A DNA stretch of 64,000 nt from Candidatus Kinetoplastibacterium galatii TCC219 (GCF_000340905.1 NC_020284.1:758141-822140), one strand, 5' to 3'; shown: positions 27,838-40,058, numbered from the stretch's first letter. The notes: generated by a model from the letters alone, not told the origin. A program made the numbers and translations.

Positions 27838-29145
27838 TTAACTCTTAAAATTAGATTTCTTAAGTAGGGAATCATATTGGTAGGACATTACACAAGATTG
27901 AACTTGTGTCATAAAATCCATCGTTACCACAACGATAATTAATAAAGAAGTACCTCCAAAATTAAAAGGCACATTCCATTTCGTTACTAAAAATTCTGGA
28001 ACGAGACACACTAACACAACATACATTGCACCAATCAATGTTAGACGCACAAGAATTTTATCAATATAACGAGATGTTTGTTCCCCTGGACGAATTCCAG
28101 GAATTAATGCACCACTTTTTTTAAGATTATCTGCAGTTTCTCTACTATTAAAAACAAGAGCGGTATAGAAAAAACAGAAAAACAAAATAAACAATGAGTA
28201 TAAAACTATGTACAAAGGCTGTCTAGGTGAAATCATAATAGCTAAATTAGACAACCAAGTGATTTCTCTAGCACCAGAAAACCAACTTGCTATTGTACCT
28301 GGTAGTAACATTAAAGAAGAAGCAAATATAGGAGGAATTACACCTGACATATTTAATTTCAATGGCAAATGTGAACTTTGTCCTCTATACAACTTATTAC
28401 CAACTTGACGCTGTGCATAATTTACAGGAATTTTTCTCTGTCCCATTTCTACAAATACGACTAATGCTGTTACTAAAAATACTATGCTTAGTATAAAGAA
28501 AGCTGATGGAACAGACATAGAATTGACACGAACCATATCTAATAATAGCAAGAAAGAAGATGGTAGCTCTGAAACTATACCTGCAAATATAATAATAGAT
28601 ATACCGTTGCCAATACCACGTTCAGTTATCTGTTCTCCTAACCACATTACAAACATAGTTCCCGTAACCAGGGTTAGGATTCTAGTTGTCAAGTAAAATA
28701 CACCATCATCAATTATAAGTCCAGGCTGAGACTGTAACACAAGGCAAACGCCAAAAGCTTGTATAGAAGCAACTAAAACAGCACCGTATCTAGTATATTG
28801 AGATATCTTTCTACGGCCAGATTCTCCTTCCTTTCTTAAAGATTCTAAATAAGGAACTACCATACTCATTAACTGTACAACTATAGAAGCCGAAATATAA
28901 GGCATAATTCCTAATGAAAACACGGAAAAACGGACTAATGCTCCTCCTGAAAACATATTGAATAAACCTATTATTCCACCTTGATTCTGTTGAAACAAAT
29001 CAGCCAAAACATAAGGATTAACTCCAGGAACAGGGATATGAGTACCAACACGATAAACTATAATGGCAAGAACAAGGAAAATAATCCTACGTTTCAAGTC
29101 ATAATAGCCAGAATTAGTCTTCGGCGATGATTGCCATCTAGTCAC
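27838..29145 (-). CDS. secY: Preprotein translocase subunit SecY
   Basis: Central channel of the Sec translocon in the inner membrane. Ten hydrophobic segments are visible, with the family motifs HIPVPGVNP, FNMFSGGAL, RFSVFSLGIMPYI, GIGNGISIIIF, QRQVGNKLYRGQ and SGVIPPIFA. Length 435 is normal. It is the last gene of the spc block before infA. Together with secE and yidC it shows that export and membrane insertion machinery are kept. Confidence 0.97.
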   Translation of the reverse strand: MTRWQSSPKTNSGYYDLKRRIIFLVLAIIVYRVGTHIPVPGVNPYVLADLFQQNQGGIIGLFNMFSGGALVRFSVFSLGIMPYISASIVVQLMSMVVPYLESLRKEGESGRRKISQYTRYGAVLVASIQAFGVCLVLQSQPGLIIDDGVFYLTTRILTLVTGTMFVMWLGEQITERGIGNGISIIIFAGIVSELPSSFLLLLDMVRVNSMSVPSAFFILSIVFLVTALVVFVEMGQRKIPVNYAQRQVGNKLYRGQSSHLPLKLNMSGVIPPIFASSLMLLPGTIASWFSGAREITWLSNLAIMISPRQPLYIVLYSLFILFFCFFYTALVFNSRETADNLKKSGALIPGIRPGEQTSRYIDKILVRLTLIGAMYVVLVCLVPEFLVTKWNVPFNFGGTSLLIIVVVTMDFMTQVQSCVMSYQYDSLLKKSNFKS

Positions 29146-29160
29146 TTTTATAAATACCTC

Positions 29161-29604
29161 TTAAACTATTACTGATCCACCAGCAGCTTCTATAACAGAG
29201 GAAGCGCCAGCTGTTGCTGCGATACCTTTTAATACTAATTTTCGTGACAAACTTCCTGATTTTATAACCTTCACAAATCTTACTTCTCCCTTAACTAAGG
29301 AGCTACTTTTCAATACTTGTAAATCAATTTCGTCAACTGGTAAAGACTGCAAATCAGATAGATTAATCTGTGCGTACAAATGATCATCAAATTTCCTAAA
29401 ACCTCTTTTTGGTAATCGTCTTTGTAATGGCATTTGGCCGCCTTCAAATCCAACTTTATGAAAACCTCCTGAACGAGATTTCTGTCCTTTATGACCACGA
29501 CCTGCTGTCTTCCCTAAACCAGAACCTATTCCTCGACCAACACGGCGCCTAGAAAATTTACTACCTTCAGCAGGATTTATTGAATTTAATCTTATTTCTA
29601 ACAT
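29161..29604 (-). CDS. rplO: 50S ribosomal protein L15
   Basis: 23S rRNA-binding protein of late 50S assembly. The glycine/arginine-rich N-terminal half ([20 protein letters not shown]) and [15 protein letters not shown] are diagnostic. Length 147. Lies between rpmD and secY with gaps of 9 and 15 bases. Confidence 0.97.
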   Translation of the reverse strand: MLEIRLNSINPAEGSKFSRRRVGRGIGSGLGKTAGRGHKGQKSRSGGFHKVGFEGGQMPLQRRLPKRGFRKFDDHLYAQINLSDLQSLPVDEIDLQVLKSSSLVKGEVRFVKVIKSGSLSRKLVLKGIAATAGASSVIEAAGGSVIV

Positions 29605-29613
29605 ATAGCTTTC

Positions 29614-29799
29614 CTAAACATGCGAAACATCAATAAGATATTTTACTTTTCTAAGCATTCCCCTAACCTCAGGTGTGTTATTTAAAATACTTATACTATT
29701 TATTCTACGAAGTCCTAAACCCCTAATAGTCTCTCTATGAGATTTATTTGTTCCAATAGTAGAACGTAAAAGTCTAATCTTTAATTGATCATGAGTCAT
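29614..29799 (-). CDS. rpmD: 50S ribosomal protein L30
   Basis: Sixty-one-residue 50S protein with a ferredoxin-like fold. The core LRSTIGTNKSHRETIRGLGL followed by RRINS is diagnostic. Five bases from rpsE and nine from rplO, in the spc operon. Confidence 0.95.
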   Translation of the reverse strand: MTHDQLKIRLLRSTIGTNKSHRETIRGLGLRRINSISILNNTPEVRGMLRKVKYLIDVSHV

Positions 29800-29804
29800 A
29801 AGAA

Positions 29805-30326
29805 CTATCCTAATATTTCCTCTACACTCTTACCTCTTTTAGCAGCAACTTCAGAGGGAGTCATAGAATTACGCAATCCATTAAAAGTTGCCCTAACTAG
29901 GTTATATGGATTGCTAGATCCCAAACTTTTGGCAACAACATTACGGATACCCATTACCTCAAAAATAGCACGCATAGGACCTCCAGCTATTACACCTGAA
30001 CCCTCAGCTGCAGGAGAAATAATCACTTTAGAGGCTCCATGCTTACCAACAACAGCATGTTGCAACGTACCACTTTTTAAAGAAATTTTAAACATATTGC
30101 GGCGTGCTTGCTCCATTGCTTTCTGTACAGAAACTGGAACTTCCCTAGCTTTTCCTTTCCCCATACCTATACGGCCATCACCATCACCAACTACAGTAAG
30201 AGCCGCAAAACTCATTGTGCGACCACCTTTAACAACTTTACTAACACGATTAACGGCTATCATTTTCTCACGTAAGCCATCTTCGTTATCTTTTTCCGCG
30301 TTATTCTTGCCTTGTACTTTGGCCAT
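29805..30326 (-). CDS. rpsE: 30S ribosomal protein S5
   Basis: 30S protein of the mRNA entry site and decoding fidelity (ram mutations). It has the double-stranded RNA-binding fold with [24 protein letters not shown]... and the C-terminal S5 domain [20 protein letters not shown]. The typical ends and a length of 173 leave no doubt about the call. The open plus-strand frame over it is a shadow. Confidence 0.97.
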   Translation of the reverse strand: MAKVQGKNNAEKDNEDGLREKMIAVNRVSKVVKGGRTMSFAALTVVGDGDGRIGMGKGKAREVPVSVQKAMEQARRNMFKISLKSGTLQHAVVGKHGASKVIISPAAEGSGVIAGGPMRAIFEVMGIRNVVAKSLGSSNPYNLVRATFNGLRNSMTPSEVAAKRGKSVEEILG

Positions 30327-30341
30327 TTATAAAATCCTCGA

Positions 30342-30707
30342 TCAAAACTTTAATCCAGCCTCACGAGCAGCTTCAGCTAAAACTTTAACTCTGCCGTGAT
30401 AATGAAAACCGGAACGATCAAAAGCTACGGAGTCTATACCAGCACATTTAGCTTTTTCTGCAATGCGTGCTCCTACTATAGCAGCAGCTATCTTATTACC
30501 ACCATTAGTAGTTTTCTCGCTCAATAAAGATCTAACTTCAGGCTCTAGAGTTGAAGCACTTACTAGAACTCTATCTCCTTCCGGTGAGAAAATATTGGCG
30601 TAAATATGTAAATTAGATCTAAATACCGATAGACGATTAACTTCTAGTCTACTAATTTTTCGCCGAGTTGGAATTGCACGGCGCAACCTGGAATTTTTTT
30701 TATTCAT
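30342..30707 (-). CDS. rplR: 50S ribosomal protein L18
   Basis: Binds 5S rRNA together with L5 and L25. The basic N-terminus ([13 protein letters not shown]), [12 protein letters not shown] and the C-terminal [19 protein letters not shown] are diagnostic. Length 121. Between rplF and rpsE. Confidence 0.97.
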   Translation of the reverse strand: MNKKNSRLRRAIPTRRKISRLEVNRLSVFRSNLHIYANIFSPEGDRVLVSASTLEPEVRSLLSEKTTNGGNKIAAAIVGARIAEKAKCAGIDSVAFDRSGFHYHGRVKVLAEAAREAGLKF

Positions 30708-30727
30708 ATCTTCCTCTTTTGCCTAAA

Positions 30728-31261
30728 TTACTTTTTCTTAGCTTCTTTAAGCACTACTTTCTCATCAGCATAACGCACTCCCTTACCCTTGTAAGGCTCA
30801 GGTGTACGATACGATCTAATTTTTGCTGCAACTTGGCCTACAGATTGTTTATCTATGCCTTTTATAATAAGCTCTGTAGGAATAGAACTTTCTGCGACAA
30901 TTCCAGATGGTAGCTGATGGAAGATATCATGAGAAAAACCAAGCTGCAATTTAACTATAGTTCCCTGTACGGAAGCTCTAAAGCCAACGCCAACTAGCAT
31001 TAGTTTTCTTTCAAATCCTTTACTAACTCCTACAACCATATTAGATATAAGAGCACGTAAAGTTCCTATCATAGCTTTTGATTTATCTGAAATATTTACA
31101 ATTGAGAAAAATATTTTATTATCAATAAGCTCTACTTTTACATCATCAACAAGGAACTGTTTTAAAGAGCCTAGAGGGCCATTTATCGTAATTTCGTTAC
31201 CTTCAATTTTTGCCTCAACTTTACTAGGCAAATCAATTGGATATTTAGCAATTCGTGACAT
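30728..31261 (-). CDS. rplF: 50S ribosomal protein L6
   Basis: 23S rRNA-binding protein near the sarcin-ricin loop and factor-binding centre. Two L6 repeats are seen; the C-terminal GIDKQSVGQVAAKIRSYR and EPYKGKGVRY are diagnostic. Length 177. Gap to rpsH 12 bases. Confidence 0.97.
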   Translation of the reverse strand: MSRIAKYPIDLPSKVEAKIEGNEITINGPLGSLKQFLVDDVKVELIDNKIFFSIVNISDKSKAMIGTLRALISNMVVGVSKGFERKLMLVGVGFRASVQGTIVKLQLGFSHDIFHQLPSGIVAESSIPTELIIKGIDKQSVGQVAAKIRSYRTPEPYKGKGVRYADEKVVLKEAKKK

Positions 31262-31273
31262 TAGAATTTCTCC

Positions 31274-31669
31274 TTAGGCCACATAACATAAAACTTCACC
31301 ACCAATACCATTAGCTTTGGCTTTACGGTCTGTCATAACACCGTGTGAAGTGGAAACTATAGCTATACCCAAGCCATTCATTACTTGTGGAATACTAGAA
31401 CTCTTTTTATAAACTCTTAAACCAGGGCGAGAAACTCTATCAATTCTCTCTATGACTGGACGTCCAGCATAATACTTGAGAATAATTTCTATTTCTGGCT
31501 TACTAGCAACACCTTTAATTTCAAAACTATCTATATATCCCTCTTCTTTTAAAACCGTAGCAATTGCTACTTTTATATTTGAAGACGGAATGATAACCTT
31601 TACTTTATCAGTCTGCTGCGCATTGCGGATACGAGTCAACATATCAGCAATTGGATCACTCATGCTCAT
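31274..31669 (-). CDS. rpsH: 30S ribosomal protein S8
   Basis: Central-domain 16S rRNA binder; in gamma-proteobacteria it represses the spc operon by binding its mRNA near rpl[17 protein letters not shown] and the C-terminal [17 protein letters not shown]...GGEVLCYV are diagnostic. Length 131, starting MSMSD like the E. coli protein. Confidence 0.97.
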   Translation of the reverse strand: MSMSDPIADMLTRIRNAQQTDKVKVIIPSSNIKVAIATVLKEEGYIDSFEIKGVASKPEIEIILKYYAGRPVIERIDRVSRPGLRVYKKSSSIPQVMNGLGIAIVSTSHGVMTDRKAKANGIGGEVLCYVA

Positions 31670-31679
31670 GCTATTTCTC

Positions 31680-31985
31680 CTACCAGCTAGCCTTAATCAT
31701 TCCAGGAATCTCTCCTCTCATTGCCATTTCTCGCAATTTGTGTCGAGCTAATCCAAACTTACGAAAAACACCTCGCGGACGACCCGTCACAACACATCGA
31801 TTACGCTGTCTTGTGGGATTAGAATTGCGTGGTAACTGCTGCAGCTGTAATCTAGCTTGGTATCTCTCTTCGTCGCCTTTTGATTGATCATCAATTATAG
31901 ATTTCAGTTGAGCACGTTTAACAGCGAATTTATTAACCAATTTGGTACGTTTAATATCACGATTTATCAGGGACAATTTAGCCAC
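31680..31985 (-). CDS. rpsN: 30S ribosomal protein S14 (zinc-free form)
   Basis: 30S head protein. The long, 101-residue form without a CxxC zinc ribbon. [20 protein letters not shown] and the ending [11 protein letters not shown] are diagnostic. Between rplE and rpsH, as expected. Confidence 0.97.
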   Translation of the reverse strand: MAKLSLINRDIKRTKLVNKFAVKRAQLKSIIDDQSKGDEERYQARLQLQQLPRNSNPTRQRNRCVVTGRPRGVFRKFGLARHKLREMAMRGEIPGMIKASW

Positions 31986-31997
31986 TTTGTAATCCCA

Positions 31998-32537
31998 TTA
32001 ATTACGAAAAGGAAATCCGAAGGCTGTTAATAAAGCTTTCGCTTCTTCATCAGTCTTCGCTGTAGTAGTGATGCTAATATTCATTCCACGCAAAGTATCG
32101 ACTTTATCATACTCGACCTCTGGGAAAATGATCTGTTCTTTAACACCTATATTATAGTTGCCATGACCATCAAAAGCACGACCAGAGACACCTCTAAAAT
32201 CGCGAACTCTAGGCAAAGCAACAGAAACCAAACGATCCAAAAACTCATACATGCGTTCACCACGTAGAGTAACCATACAACCTATTGGATAATTTTCACG
32301 AATCTTAAAACCAGCTATAGCTTTACGAGTTTTAGTAACAACAACCTTTTGTCCTGATATTTTTGTTAAATCAGATGCAGCATGATCAACAATTTTTTTA
32401 TCAGAAACAGCTTCAGATACTCCCATATTCAGAGTAATCTTAGAAAGACGTGGGACTTCCATTACACTCTTGTATCCAAATTTGGACTTTAAACTATCTA
32501 TAACTGTATTCTTATACAAATCTTGCAAACGAGACAT
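31998..32537 (-). CDS. rplE: 50S ribosomal protein L5
   Basis: Carries 5S rRNA into the 50S subunit and contacts P-site tRNA. Visible are [19 protein letters not shown] and, near the C-terminus, [21 protein letters not shown]. Length 179. Ten bases after rplX. Confidence 0.97.
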   Translation of the reverse strand: MSRLQDLYKNTVIDSLKSKFGYKSVMEVPRLSKITLNMGVSEAVSDKKIVDHAASDLTKISGQKVVVTKTRKAIAGFKIRENYPIGCMVTLRGERMYEFLDRLVSVALPRVRDFRGVSGRAFDGHGNYNIGVKEQIIFPEVEYDKVDTLRGMNISITTTAKTDEEAKALLTAFGFPFRN

Positions 32538-32547
32538 ACTTCGCTCC

Positions 32548-32868
32548 CTATGATTTATTATCTACAGAAGAACCATCGGAACGGAATATTCTAGTCCTTA
32601 CTCCATCTAATTCCTTAATAAGGACACGCTCTCCTTTTCCTGTAACCTTATTAAATAAAGCTACATTAGATATATGTATAGGCATAGACTTGCTGGTAAT
32701 ACCTCCTGGATTATTATTCATTGGATTAGCTTTCATATGCTTTTTCACAACATTTATCCCATCTACCAACAGGTGATCCTTTCCAACAACAGCTGAAACT
32801 ATTCCACGACGCTTTTTATCACGACCAGTAAGAATAATAACCTCATCACCTTTACGAATTTTATTCAT
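32548..32868 (-). CDS. rplX: 50S ribosomal protein L24
   Basis: Assembly-initiating 50S protein near the exit tunnel. KOW motif at the N-terminus ([19 protein letters not shown]). The frame is open further upstream, overlapping rplN, but the ATG at 32868 begins the usual [10 protein letters not shown] and is preceded by AGGGA. From there 106 residues, the normal length. Confidence 0.96.
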   Translation of the reverse strand: MNKIRKGDEVIILTGRDKKRRGIVSAVVGKDHLLVDGINVVKKHMKANPMNNNPGGITSKSMPIHISNVALFNKVTGKGERVLIKELDGVRTRIFRSDGSSVDNKS

Positions 32869-32878
32869 CAAAGCTTCC

Positions 32879-33247
32879 CTACAAAACTTCTGGAGCCAAA
32901 GATACAATCTTCATAAACCTTTCATTACGTAATTCACGCGTGACAGGCCCAAAGATACGAGTACCAATTGGCTCTAACTTTGCATTTAATAACACAGCAG
33001 CGTTACTATCAAATTTAAGTAACGCTCCGTCTTTTCGGCGCACACCTTTTGCTGTGCGCACAACAACAGCATTATACACTTCGCCTTTTTTTACACGTCC
33101 ACGTGGAGCTGCATCTTTAACGCTTACTTTAATAATATCGCCGATTCCGGCATAACGTCGCTTAGATCCGCCGAGAACTTTGATACACATAACATGACGC
33201 GCACCAGTATTATCAGCCACATCTAGCGTGGTTTGCATTTGGATCAT
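32879..33247 (-). CDS. rplN: 50S ribosomal protein L14
   Basis: 50S protein at the subunit interface (bridges B5/B8). [17 protein letters not shown] and the C-terminal [19 protein letters not shown] are diagnostic. Length 122. It is the first gene of the spc block and is set off from rpsQ by 218 bp, the largest gap in the ribosomal protein run, which probably holds a promoter. Confidence 0.97.
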   Translation of the reverse strand: MIQMQTTLDVADNTGARHVMCIKVLGGSKRRYAGIGDIIKVSVKDAAPRGRVKKGEVYNAVVVRTAKGVRRKDGALLKFDSNAAVLLNAKLEPIGTRIFGPVTRELRNERFMKIVSLAPEVL

Positions 33248-33465
33248 GATTTTTCCTATTCCAACTTAACAACTCAATTCAATTGTTGTCAGTTTTGGCC
33301 CCGTTCTTCTGACATGGTACATTGACCAAACAGATATGGGTTGAAATCTTAATATAATGTCTCTCCATCATTAAGATAAGAGAAACATCTCCCGGTATTG
33401 TCTCATGTTTTTATAAAGAACACAAGAATACACTAACTAAAAACAGTAAACATAAATTCAGAATA

Positions 33466-33747
33466 CTAGATAACTCTTGCTGCATCAATTAAACGCACAA
33501 CAAGCCAAGATTTAGTACGAGAAATTGGTCTGCATTCTTTTATTTCTACTGTATCCCCCTCATTATATTTATTATCTATATCATGAGCTTTGTACTTTAC
33601 AGAACGAGTTACTATCTTGCCAAGAATATTGTGTTTTACTCTTCTCTCAACTACAACGACAACAGACTTATCCATTTTATTACTAACAACTTTTCCAATT
33701 AGTGTCCGTTGACGTTTAGAATTCTGAATTACAGCAGAATTATCCAT
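33466..33747 (-). CDS. rpsQ: 30S ribosomal protein S17
   Basis: Primary 16S rRNA binder of the 5' domain, OB fold. [21 protein letters not shown] and the C-terminal [17 protein letters not shown] are diagnostic. Length 93. It overlaps the end of rpmC by eight bases and ends the S10 block. Confidence 0.97.
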   Translation of the reverse strand: MDNSAVIQNSKRQRTLIGKVVSNKMDKSVVVVVERRVKHNILGKIVTRSVKYKAHDIDNKYNEGDTVEIKECRPISRTKSWLVVRLIDAARVI

Positions 33748-33934
33748 TTCTTATTTCCTCTGTCAATATAGTACGTATCCTAGCTATATCTCTACGTACT
33801 TTACATATCTGACTAGTATTAACAAGTTGCTTTGTAGCTACTTGCATACGCAATCTAAACTGAGCTTTTAATAAACTATCAAGCTCACTCTTAAGATCAG
33901 TTTTATTTTTTAAACGAAGCTCACTAGCTTTCAT
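33740..33934 (-). CDS. rpmC: 50S ribosomal protein L29
   Basis: Two-helix protein at the tunnel exit, docking site region for trigger factor and [23 protein letters not shown] and the [11 protein letters not shown] region are typical. The frame opens six codons earlier, but the ATG at 33934 gives the standard MKASELR start and 64 residues, and it avoids a long overlap with rplP. Confidence 0.95.
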   Translation of the reverse strand: MKASELRLKNKTDLKSELDSLLKAQFRLRMQVATKQLVNTSQICKVRRDIARIRTILTEEIRNG

Positions 33935-33944
33935 AAAAATCCCT

Positions 33945-34361
33945 TTAAGCACCTATACGACGAGATACAAAAACAGTAGAAACCGGCAATTTAGCTGCAG
34001 CTAAACGGAAAGCTTCTCTTGCTAATTCTTCGCTAACGCCCTCCATCTCATACAGCACCTTTCCTGGCTGAATTTCTGATACCCAATATTCTGGATTGCC
34101 CTTACCATTACCCATACGAACTTCTGCTGGTTTTTGAGATATTGGCTTATCAGGGAAAATACGAATCCAGACCCTACCGCCACGCTTAATATGTCTATTA
34201 ATAGCACGTCTAGCAGATTCTATTTGTCTAGCTGTTAATCTTCCTCTACCTGTAGCCTTAAGCCCAAACTCACCAAAGGCCACATTAGCTCCACTAGTGG
34301 CAAGTCCAGTATTTCTACCTTTATGTTCTTTACGATATTTTCTACGAGCTGGTTGTAGCAT
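33945..34361 (-). CDS. rplP: 50S ribosomal protein L16
   Basis: 50S protein near the A-site tRNA elbow and peptidyl transferase centre. [19 protein letters not shown] and [18 protein letters not shown].. with [13 protein letters not shown] are diagnostic. Length 138. Two bases after rpsC. Confidence 0.97.
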   Translation of the reverse strand: MLQPARRKYRKEHKGRNTGLATSGANVAFGEFGLKATGRGRLTARQIESARRAINRHIKRGGRVWIRIFPDKPISQKPAEVRMGNGKGNPEYWVSEIQPGKVLYEMEGVSEELAREAFRLAAAKLPVSTVFVSRRIGA

Positions 34362-34363
34362 AA

Positions 34364-35170
34364 TTAGCCTACCTCATTTTCTGAAGAAGCAACGTTATTA
34401 TTCTGTTGGGCACGATAGTTAGTTTTTCCAGATCCGCGATTACGAGACGCCTTATCTGACCTATCTCCCTTTGAAGAACGTCTTGGTTTACGATTATCTT
34501 CTTCTTTTAAAGACTTGACATCATTCGACAACACTTCATTAGAAAAAGACATATCGCCTTTATATATCCAGACTTTGACGCCTATAACACCGTAAGTTGT
34601 ACGAGCCTCAGAGGTTGCATAGTCAATATTAGCCTTAAGGGTATGTAAAGGAACCCTGCCTTCACGATACCATTCGGTACGTGCTATTTCTATACCATTC
34701 AGTCTTCCTGAGCTCATTATTTTAATGCCCTTTGCTCCTAATCTCATAGCATTTTGCATTGCTCGTTTCATTGCCCTACGAAACATTATGCGTTTCTCCA
34801 ACTGTTGCGCTATAGAATCAGCAATTAGTTGAGCATCAATTTCTGGTTTTCGAACTTCCTCTATATTAACATGTACAGGAACACCAGCTAATCTTTGAAG
34901 ATCTGTCTTCAAAATTTCTATATCTTCTCCACGCTTACCTATAACTACCCCAGGACGAGCTGAATAAATAGTTACTCTAGCATTCTTAGCTGGTCTTTCT
35001 ATTAGCACTCTGCTGACAGAAGCTCCTTTAAGTTTTTTCTTTAAATATTCACGAATTCGTATATCACCAGCCAGCATACCGCTGAAATCACGGTCTTCAG
35101 CGTACCAACGCGACGACCAGTTCCTGGAGACTGATAAACGAAACCCTGTAGGACAAATTTTCTGACCCAT
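34364..35170 (-). CDS. rpsC: 30S ribosomal protein S3
   Basis: 30S head protein of the mRNA entry tunnel with helicase activity. [18 protein letters not shown], the KH domain with the GXXG loop (VIGKRGED), and the S3 C-terminal domain are clear. The 268 residues include a C-terminal tail of about 45 residues rich in Arg, Asn, Ser and Gly, longer than the 233-residue E. coli protein; similar tails occur in betaproteobacteria. Confidence 0.97.
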   Translation of the reverse strand: MGQKICPTGFRLSVSRNWSSRWYAEDRDFSGMLAGDIRIREYLKKKLKGASVSRVLIERPAKNARVTIYSARPGVVIGKRGEDIEILKTDLQRLAGVPVHVNIEEVRKPEIDAQLIADSIAQQLEKRIMFRRAMKRAMQNAMRLGAKGIKIMSSGRLNGIEIARTEWYREGRVPLHTLKANIDYATSEARTTYGVIGVKVWIYKGDMSFSNEVLSNDVKSLKEEDNRKPRRSSKGDRSDKASRNRGSGKTNYRAQQNNNVASSENEVG

Positions 35171-35185
35171 ATATTACCTCTCTCC

Positions 35186-35515
35186 CTAGGATTCTACCTT
35201 AACGGTAATATGACAAGTTTGTTTTTCAATGCGATTACCACGACCTTTAGCGCGAGCAGAAAAACGTTTCATAGACTGAGCCTTGTCAATAAAAATTTCT
35301 TTAACATATAACTCATCTACATCAGCACCATTATTGTGCTCAGCATTAGCAATTGCAGATTCAACAGCTTTTTTAATAACACAAGCAGCTTTTTTAGGCG
35401 AAAACGTTAATATATTAACCGCTTGCGCAACAGATTTATTTCTTATTAAATCAGCAACTAATCGAACCTTTTGAGCTGACATATGAATTCCACGGATAAC
35501 AGCAGTAGTTATCAT
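35186..35515 (-). CDS. rplV: 50S ribosomal protein L22
   Basis: 50S protein whose beta-hairpin lines the exit tunnel. [19 protein letters not shown] and the tip [15 protein letters not shown] are diagnostic. Length 109. Between rpsS and rpsC. Confidence 0.97.
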   Translation of the reverse strand: MITTAVIRGIHMSAQKVRLVADLIRNKSVAQAVNILTFSPKKAACVIKKAVESAIANAEHNNGADVDELYVKEIFIDKAQSMKRFSARAKGRGNRIEKQTCHITVKVES

Positions 35516-35519
35516 TTAA

Positions 35520-35795
35520 TTACCTCTTAGCCTTCTTGTCTGCAGCATGTCCTTTAAATGTTCTGGTAGCAGCAAACTCACCTAATTTATGACCAACCAT
35601 GTTTTCGTTTATATAAACAGGCACTTGCTGACGACCATTATGGACTGCAATTGTTAATCCAATAAAATCAGGGAGAATAGTTGACCTACGCGACCATGTT
35701 TTAATTGGTTTTTTATCCTTATTTGCAAAGGCTGCCTCTATCTTTTTCATCAGATGAAGATCGACAAAAGGTCCTTTTTTGATAGAACGTGACAT
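35520..35795 (-). CDS. rpsS: 30S ribosomal protein S19
   Basis: 30S head protein next to S13. [37 protein letters not shown] and the final KAKR are diagnostic. Length 91. Four bases before rplV. Confidence 0.97.
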   Translation of the reverse strand: MSRSIKKGPFVDLHLMKKIEAAFANKDKKPIKTWSRRSTILPDFIGLTIAVHNGRQQVPVYINENMVGHKLGEFAATRTFKGHAADKKAKR

Positions 35796-35811
35796 ATTCG
35801 TTCGCCTCTTA

Positions 35812-36639
35812 TTATTTACGCTTACGTTTTTGGACTATCATATTATCAGTCCTTTTATTGCGACGAGTTTTATACCCCTTAGCTGGAGTTCCCCATGGAC
35901 TTACAGGCTCTCTAGCCTCACCGGTACGACCCTCTCCGCCACCATGCGGATGATCTACCGGATTCATGGCTACACCACGAACCGTAGGACGAACACCACG
36001 CCAGCGCATTGCTCCTGCCTTGCCTATTTGACGAAGACTATGCTCACCATTTCCAACTTCTCCAAGAGTTGCGCGACAATCAATATGAATGTTACGAACC
36101 TCTCCAGATCTCAAACGAATCTGAGCATAAACACCTTCTCTAGCAAGCAAAACTGCAGATGATCCAGCTGATCTAGCTAATTGGGCACCTTTGCCAGGAC
36201 GCATCTCTATACAATGTATGGTTGATCCAACAGGTATATTTCGTATAGGTAAAGCATTACCAATACGAATTGGAGATTCAATTCCAGACATTAAAACATC
36301 ACCAACGCTAAGATCTCTAGGGGCTATTATATAACGACGCTCACCATCTGAATAACATAAAAGAGCTATATATGCGCTACGATTAGGATCATATTCAAAA
36401 CGCTCTACTTTAGCAGATATACCGTCTTTACTACGACAAAAATCAATCAATCTATAATGTTTCTTGTGACCCCCGCCCTTATGTCTAACAGTGATATGAC
36501 CGTTATTATTTCTACCAGAGATGCGATTCTTTTTTTCCAGTAAAGCAAAAAAAGGATCGCCCTTATGAAGGGATGGATTTACTAATTTTACTAATCCTCT
36601 CCTACCAGGAGAAGTAGGTTTTACCTTTACAATAGACAT
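35812..36639 (-). CDS. rplB: 50S ribosomal protein L2
   Basis: Highly conserved 50S protein needed for subunit association and peptidyl transfer. [13 protein letters not shown] and the C-terminal [20 protein letters not shown] contain the conserved active-region His. Length 275. It begins directly after rplW. Confidence 0.97.
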   Translation of the reverse strand: MSIVKVKPTSPGRRGLVKLVNPSLHKGDPFFALLEKKNRISGRNNNGHITVRHKGGGHKKHYRLIDFCRSKDGISAKVERFEYDPNRSAYIALLCYSDGERRYIIAPRDLSVGDVLMSGIESPIRIGNALPIRNIPVGSTIHCIEMRPGKGAQLARSAGSSAVLLAREGVYAQIRLRSGEVRNIHIDCRATLGEVGNGEHSLRQIGKAGAMRWRGVRPTVRGVAMNPVDHPHGGGEGRTGEAREPVSPWGTPAKGYKTRRNKRTDNMIVQKRKRK

Positions 36640-36936
36640 TTACACCACCTCTGCAAAGTTAATCTCATGACCATCGCTAAGGGATACATAAGCTTTCTTT
36701 TCATTACGACGATGGCCAATAAAACGACCAAAACGTTTAACTTTGCCTTTTTTATTAAATATGCTTACAGAGTCTACTTTTACATTAAACAAGAGCTCTA
36801 CAGCCGCCTTAACTTCTATTTTTGTAGCATCTGGTAAAACTCTAAAAGCAACTTGTCTATACTTATCAGCAATATTTGTTGTTTTCTCTGTAACTACTGG
36901 AGCTAAAATAACTTGCATTAAGCGTTCCGCACTCAT
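36640..36936 (-). CDS. rplW: 50S ribosomal protein L23
   Basis: Tunnel-exit protein that binds trigger factor and [23 protein letters not shown] and [18 protein letters not shown] are typical. Length 98. Its start overlaps the rplD stop by four bases (ATGA), indicating coupling. Confidence 0.96.
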   Translation of the reverse strand: MSAERLMQVILAPVVTEKTTNIADKYRQVAFRVLPDATKIEVKAAVELLFNVKVDSVSIFNKKGKVKRFGRFIGHRRNEKKAYVSLSDGHEINFAEVV

Positions 36937-37550
36937 CCAAACATCTCCTCTAGTTGATTAACAGCTGATTTTGCAATCACTATCTTCTTATAATGAATCA
37001 ACGACAATGGATCTATATAGTGCGGTTCTATAACGGCTACATGTGATAAATTACGAGTAGCTAGATAAATATTTTCATCAATCTCGTCTAATATAATCAA
37101 TATTGATTCAGAGCCAAAATTTTTAATTTTTAAAGCAGCCTCTTTGGTCTTTGGAGAATCAAGCTTTAAAGAATCAATTACCAATATACGATCTTCTTTG
37201 ACCAATTGAGATAATATAGATCTAATCCCAGCTCTATACATCTTTTTATTAATCTTCTGAGAAAAATTTTCCTCTGGAGAATTAGGAAATATACGACCAC
37301 CCCCTCTCCACAAAGGAGAAGAAGTCATCCCTGCCCTTGCACGACCAGTACCCTTTTGACGCCAAGGTTTTTTAGTACTATGCTTAACACTTGCACGATC
37401 TTTTTGTGCTCGATTACCAGATCTTGCATTTGCTTGGAACGCAACAACTATTTGATGAATCAATGATTCATTTACTTCGCTACCAAAAACCAGATCAGAA
37501 ACATTCATTATAGATGCCTGATCTTGATTATCAAGGAGCTTTATGTCCAT
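36933..37550 (-). CDS. rplD: 50S ribosomal protein L4
   Basis: 50S protein lining the exit tunnel; in gamma-proteobacteria it also represses the S10 operon and stabilises RNase E substrates. The extended loop [15 protein letters not shown] with [13 protein letters not shown] [14 protein letters not shown] is diagnostic. Length 205. Overlaps rplW by four bases and follows rplC by three. Confidence 0.97.
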   Translation of the reverse strand: MDIKLLDNQDQASIMNVSDLVFGSEVNESLIHQIVVAFQANARSGNRAQKDRASVKHSTKKPWRQKGTGRARAGMTSSPLWRGGGRIFPNSPEENFSQKINKKMYRAGIRSILSQLVKEDRILVIDSLKLDSPKTKEAALKIKNFGSESILIILDEIDENIYLATRNLSHVAVIEPHYIDPLSLIHYKKIVIAKSAVNQLEEMFG

Positions 37551-37553
37551 TTT

Positions 37554-38237
37554 CTAGCTCCTCTTCTTTAAGATTTTCTTTATGGCTGGAAGAACAACTA
37601 TTTCAGAATCAGAATAACCTGGAACAGCGCCTCTAACTATTATCAAGCTTCTAGCGGAATCTATTCTAACTATTTCCAAATTTTGAATAGTGCAAGAAAC
37701 AGATCCTAGATGTCCAGGCATTTTTTTTCCAGGAAATACTCTACCAGGATCTTGAGCCTGACCTATAGAGCCAGGAGCCCTATGGGAACGAGAATTACCA
37801 TGAGAAGCTCTTTGTGAACCAAAATTATGACGCTTTATTGCTCCAGCAAAACCTTTACCTATAGTTGTTCCAGAAACATCAACCTGCTGACCAACCTCAA
37901 AGATTGAATTTATATCTAAAACAGAACCAACAGCAAAATCTAAAGAATCGGCAGGATTTAGGCGAAATTCTTTTAATACGCTACCAGAATCAATACCAGC
38001 CTTAGAATAATGACCAGCTAGTGATTTGGTAATACGTGATGGTTTTCCAATACCATAAGCCAACTGAACGGCTGCATAACCATCTTTCTCTACTGATTTT
38101 ATTTGTGCAATACGATTATTTGACACATCCAGGACAGTTACGGGAATAGACTCACCTTCATCCGTAAAAATTCTAGTCATGCCAATCTTGCGACCTAACA
38201 TTCCTAATCTATAGGACGTAGAAGTCGAATTCAACAT
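37554..38237 (-). CDS. rplC: 50S ribosomal protein L3
   Basis: Assembly-initiating 50S protein reaching toward the peptidyl transferase centre. [32 protein letters not shown] and [20 protein letters not shown] are diagnostic. The ATG at 38237 has GGAGA five bases upstream and gives 227 residues; an ATG four codons earlier overlaps that ribosome binding site. A small stem (TTGGC/GCCAA) lies just upstream. Gap to rpsJ is about 190 bp, large for this operon. Confidence 0.96.
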   Translation of the reverse strand: MLNSTSTSYRLGMLGRKIGMTRIFTDEGESIPVTVLDVSNNRIAQIKSVEKDGYAAVQLAYGIGKPSRITKSLAGHYSKAGIDSGSVLKEFRLNPADSLDFAVGSVLDINSIFEVGQQVDVSGTTIGKGFAGAIKRHNFGSQRASHGNSRSHRAPGSIGQAQDPGRVFPGKKMPGHLGSVSCTIQNLEIVRIDSARSLIIVRGAVPGYSDSEIVVLPAIKKILKKRS

Positions 38238-38426
38238 TATTATCTCCATTTTGGCTACGATTGGCCAATGTACTACTAAGCTTTAATAAAAAAACATAAA
38301 ACAAAAACAAACATAGATAACTAACAATCTATATTTGCCCAAGTTTTTGATTCTACCATGTTAAATTATAACTGAGCAATTATATACACGCATAAGATAA
38401 CACAACGTGACAAAATATTATAAAAA

Positions 38427-38738
38427 TTATTGTAAAGCGATCTCTACATCAACTCCAGCTGGCAAGTCTAGCCTCATTAACGCATCTACGGTTTTGTCTG
38501 TAGGTTCTACTATATCCATTAAACGTTGATGAGTACGAACCTCAAACTGGTCACGAGAAGTTTTATTAACATGTGGAGATCGCAATAAATCATAACGACG
38601 AATTCTAGTCGGTAAAGGAACTGGACCCCTGACAATAGCACCAGTACGCTTTGCTGTATCAACTATTTCTGCAGCAGATTGATCGATTAACTTGTAGTCA
38701 AATGCTTTCAAGCGAATACGAATCTTTTGATTTTTCAT
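38427..38738 (-). CDS. rpsJ: 30S ribosomal protein S10
   Basis: 30S head protein and antitermination factor NusE, which binds Nus[21 protein letters not shown] and [20 protein letters not shown] are diagnostic. Length 103. A complete-looking terminator ends 18 bases upstream of its start codon, so its transcription must come from readthrough or from a promoter inside the tuf region. Confidence 0.97.
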   Translation of the reverse strand: MKNQKIRIRLKAFDYKLIDQSAAEIVDTAKRTGAIVRGPVPLPTRIRRYDLLRSPHVNKTSRDQFEVRTHQRLMDIVEPTDKTVDALMRLDLPAGVDVEIALQ

Positions 38739-38756
38739 AAATCTTCCTAAAGAACG

Positions 38757-38780
38757 AAAAACGAAGGCCTACTGCCTTCG

Positions 38781-38781
<1 letters not shown>
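38757..38781 (-). terminator. Terminator between the first tuf copy and rpsJ
   Basis: On the minus strand an 8-bp GC-containing stem (ACGAAGGC with GCCTTCGT, loop of five) is followed by five T. It lies directly downstream of the tuf stop region. It appears only at this copy; the second tuf copy does not carry it. Confidence 0.8.
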
Positions 38782-40004
<1,223 letters not shown>

Positions 40005-40018
40005 TTAAATTCAGATAA

Positions 40019-40048
40019 ATATCATTCACATAAAAATGTGAACGATAT
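40019..40048 (-). promoter_or_regulatory. Hairpin between fusA and the first tuf copy
   Basis: A 13-bp stem with one A-C mismatch (40019-40031 and 40036-40048, loop of four A) lies 10 bases after the fusA stop. On the minus strand TTATC follows, a poor U tract. It may be a weak terminator, a processing site or a 3' stabiliser of the fusA message. Confidence 0.45.
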
Positions 40049-40058
40049 TCGTTAATAT

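Noticed and set aside
29785-30399. Plus-strand frame of 204 codons
   Set aside because: It lies opposite rpsE and rplR and has the composition of a reverse-strand shadow; no independent support.
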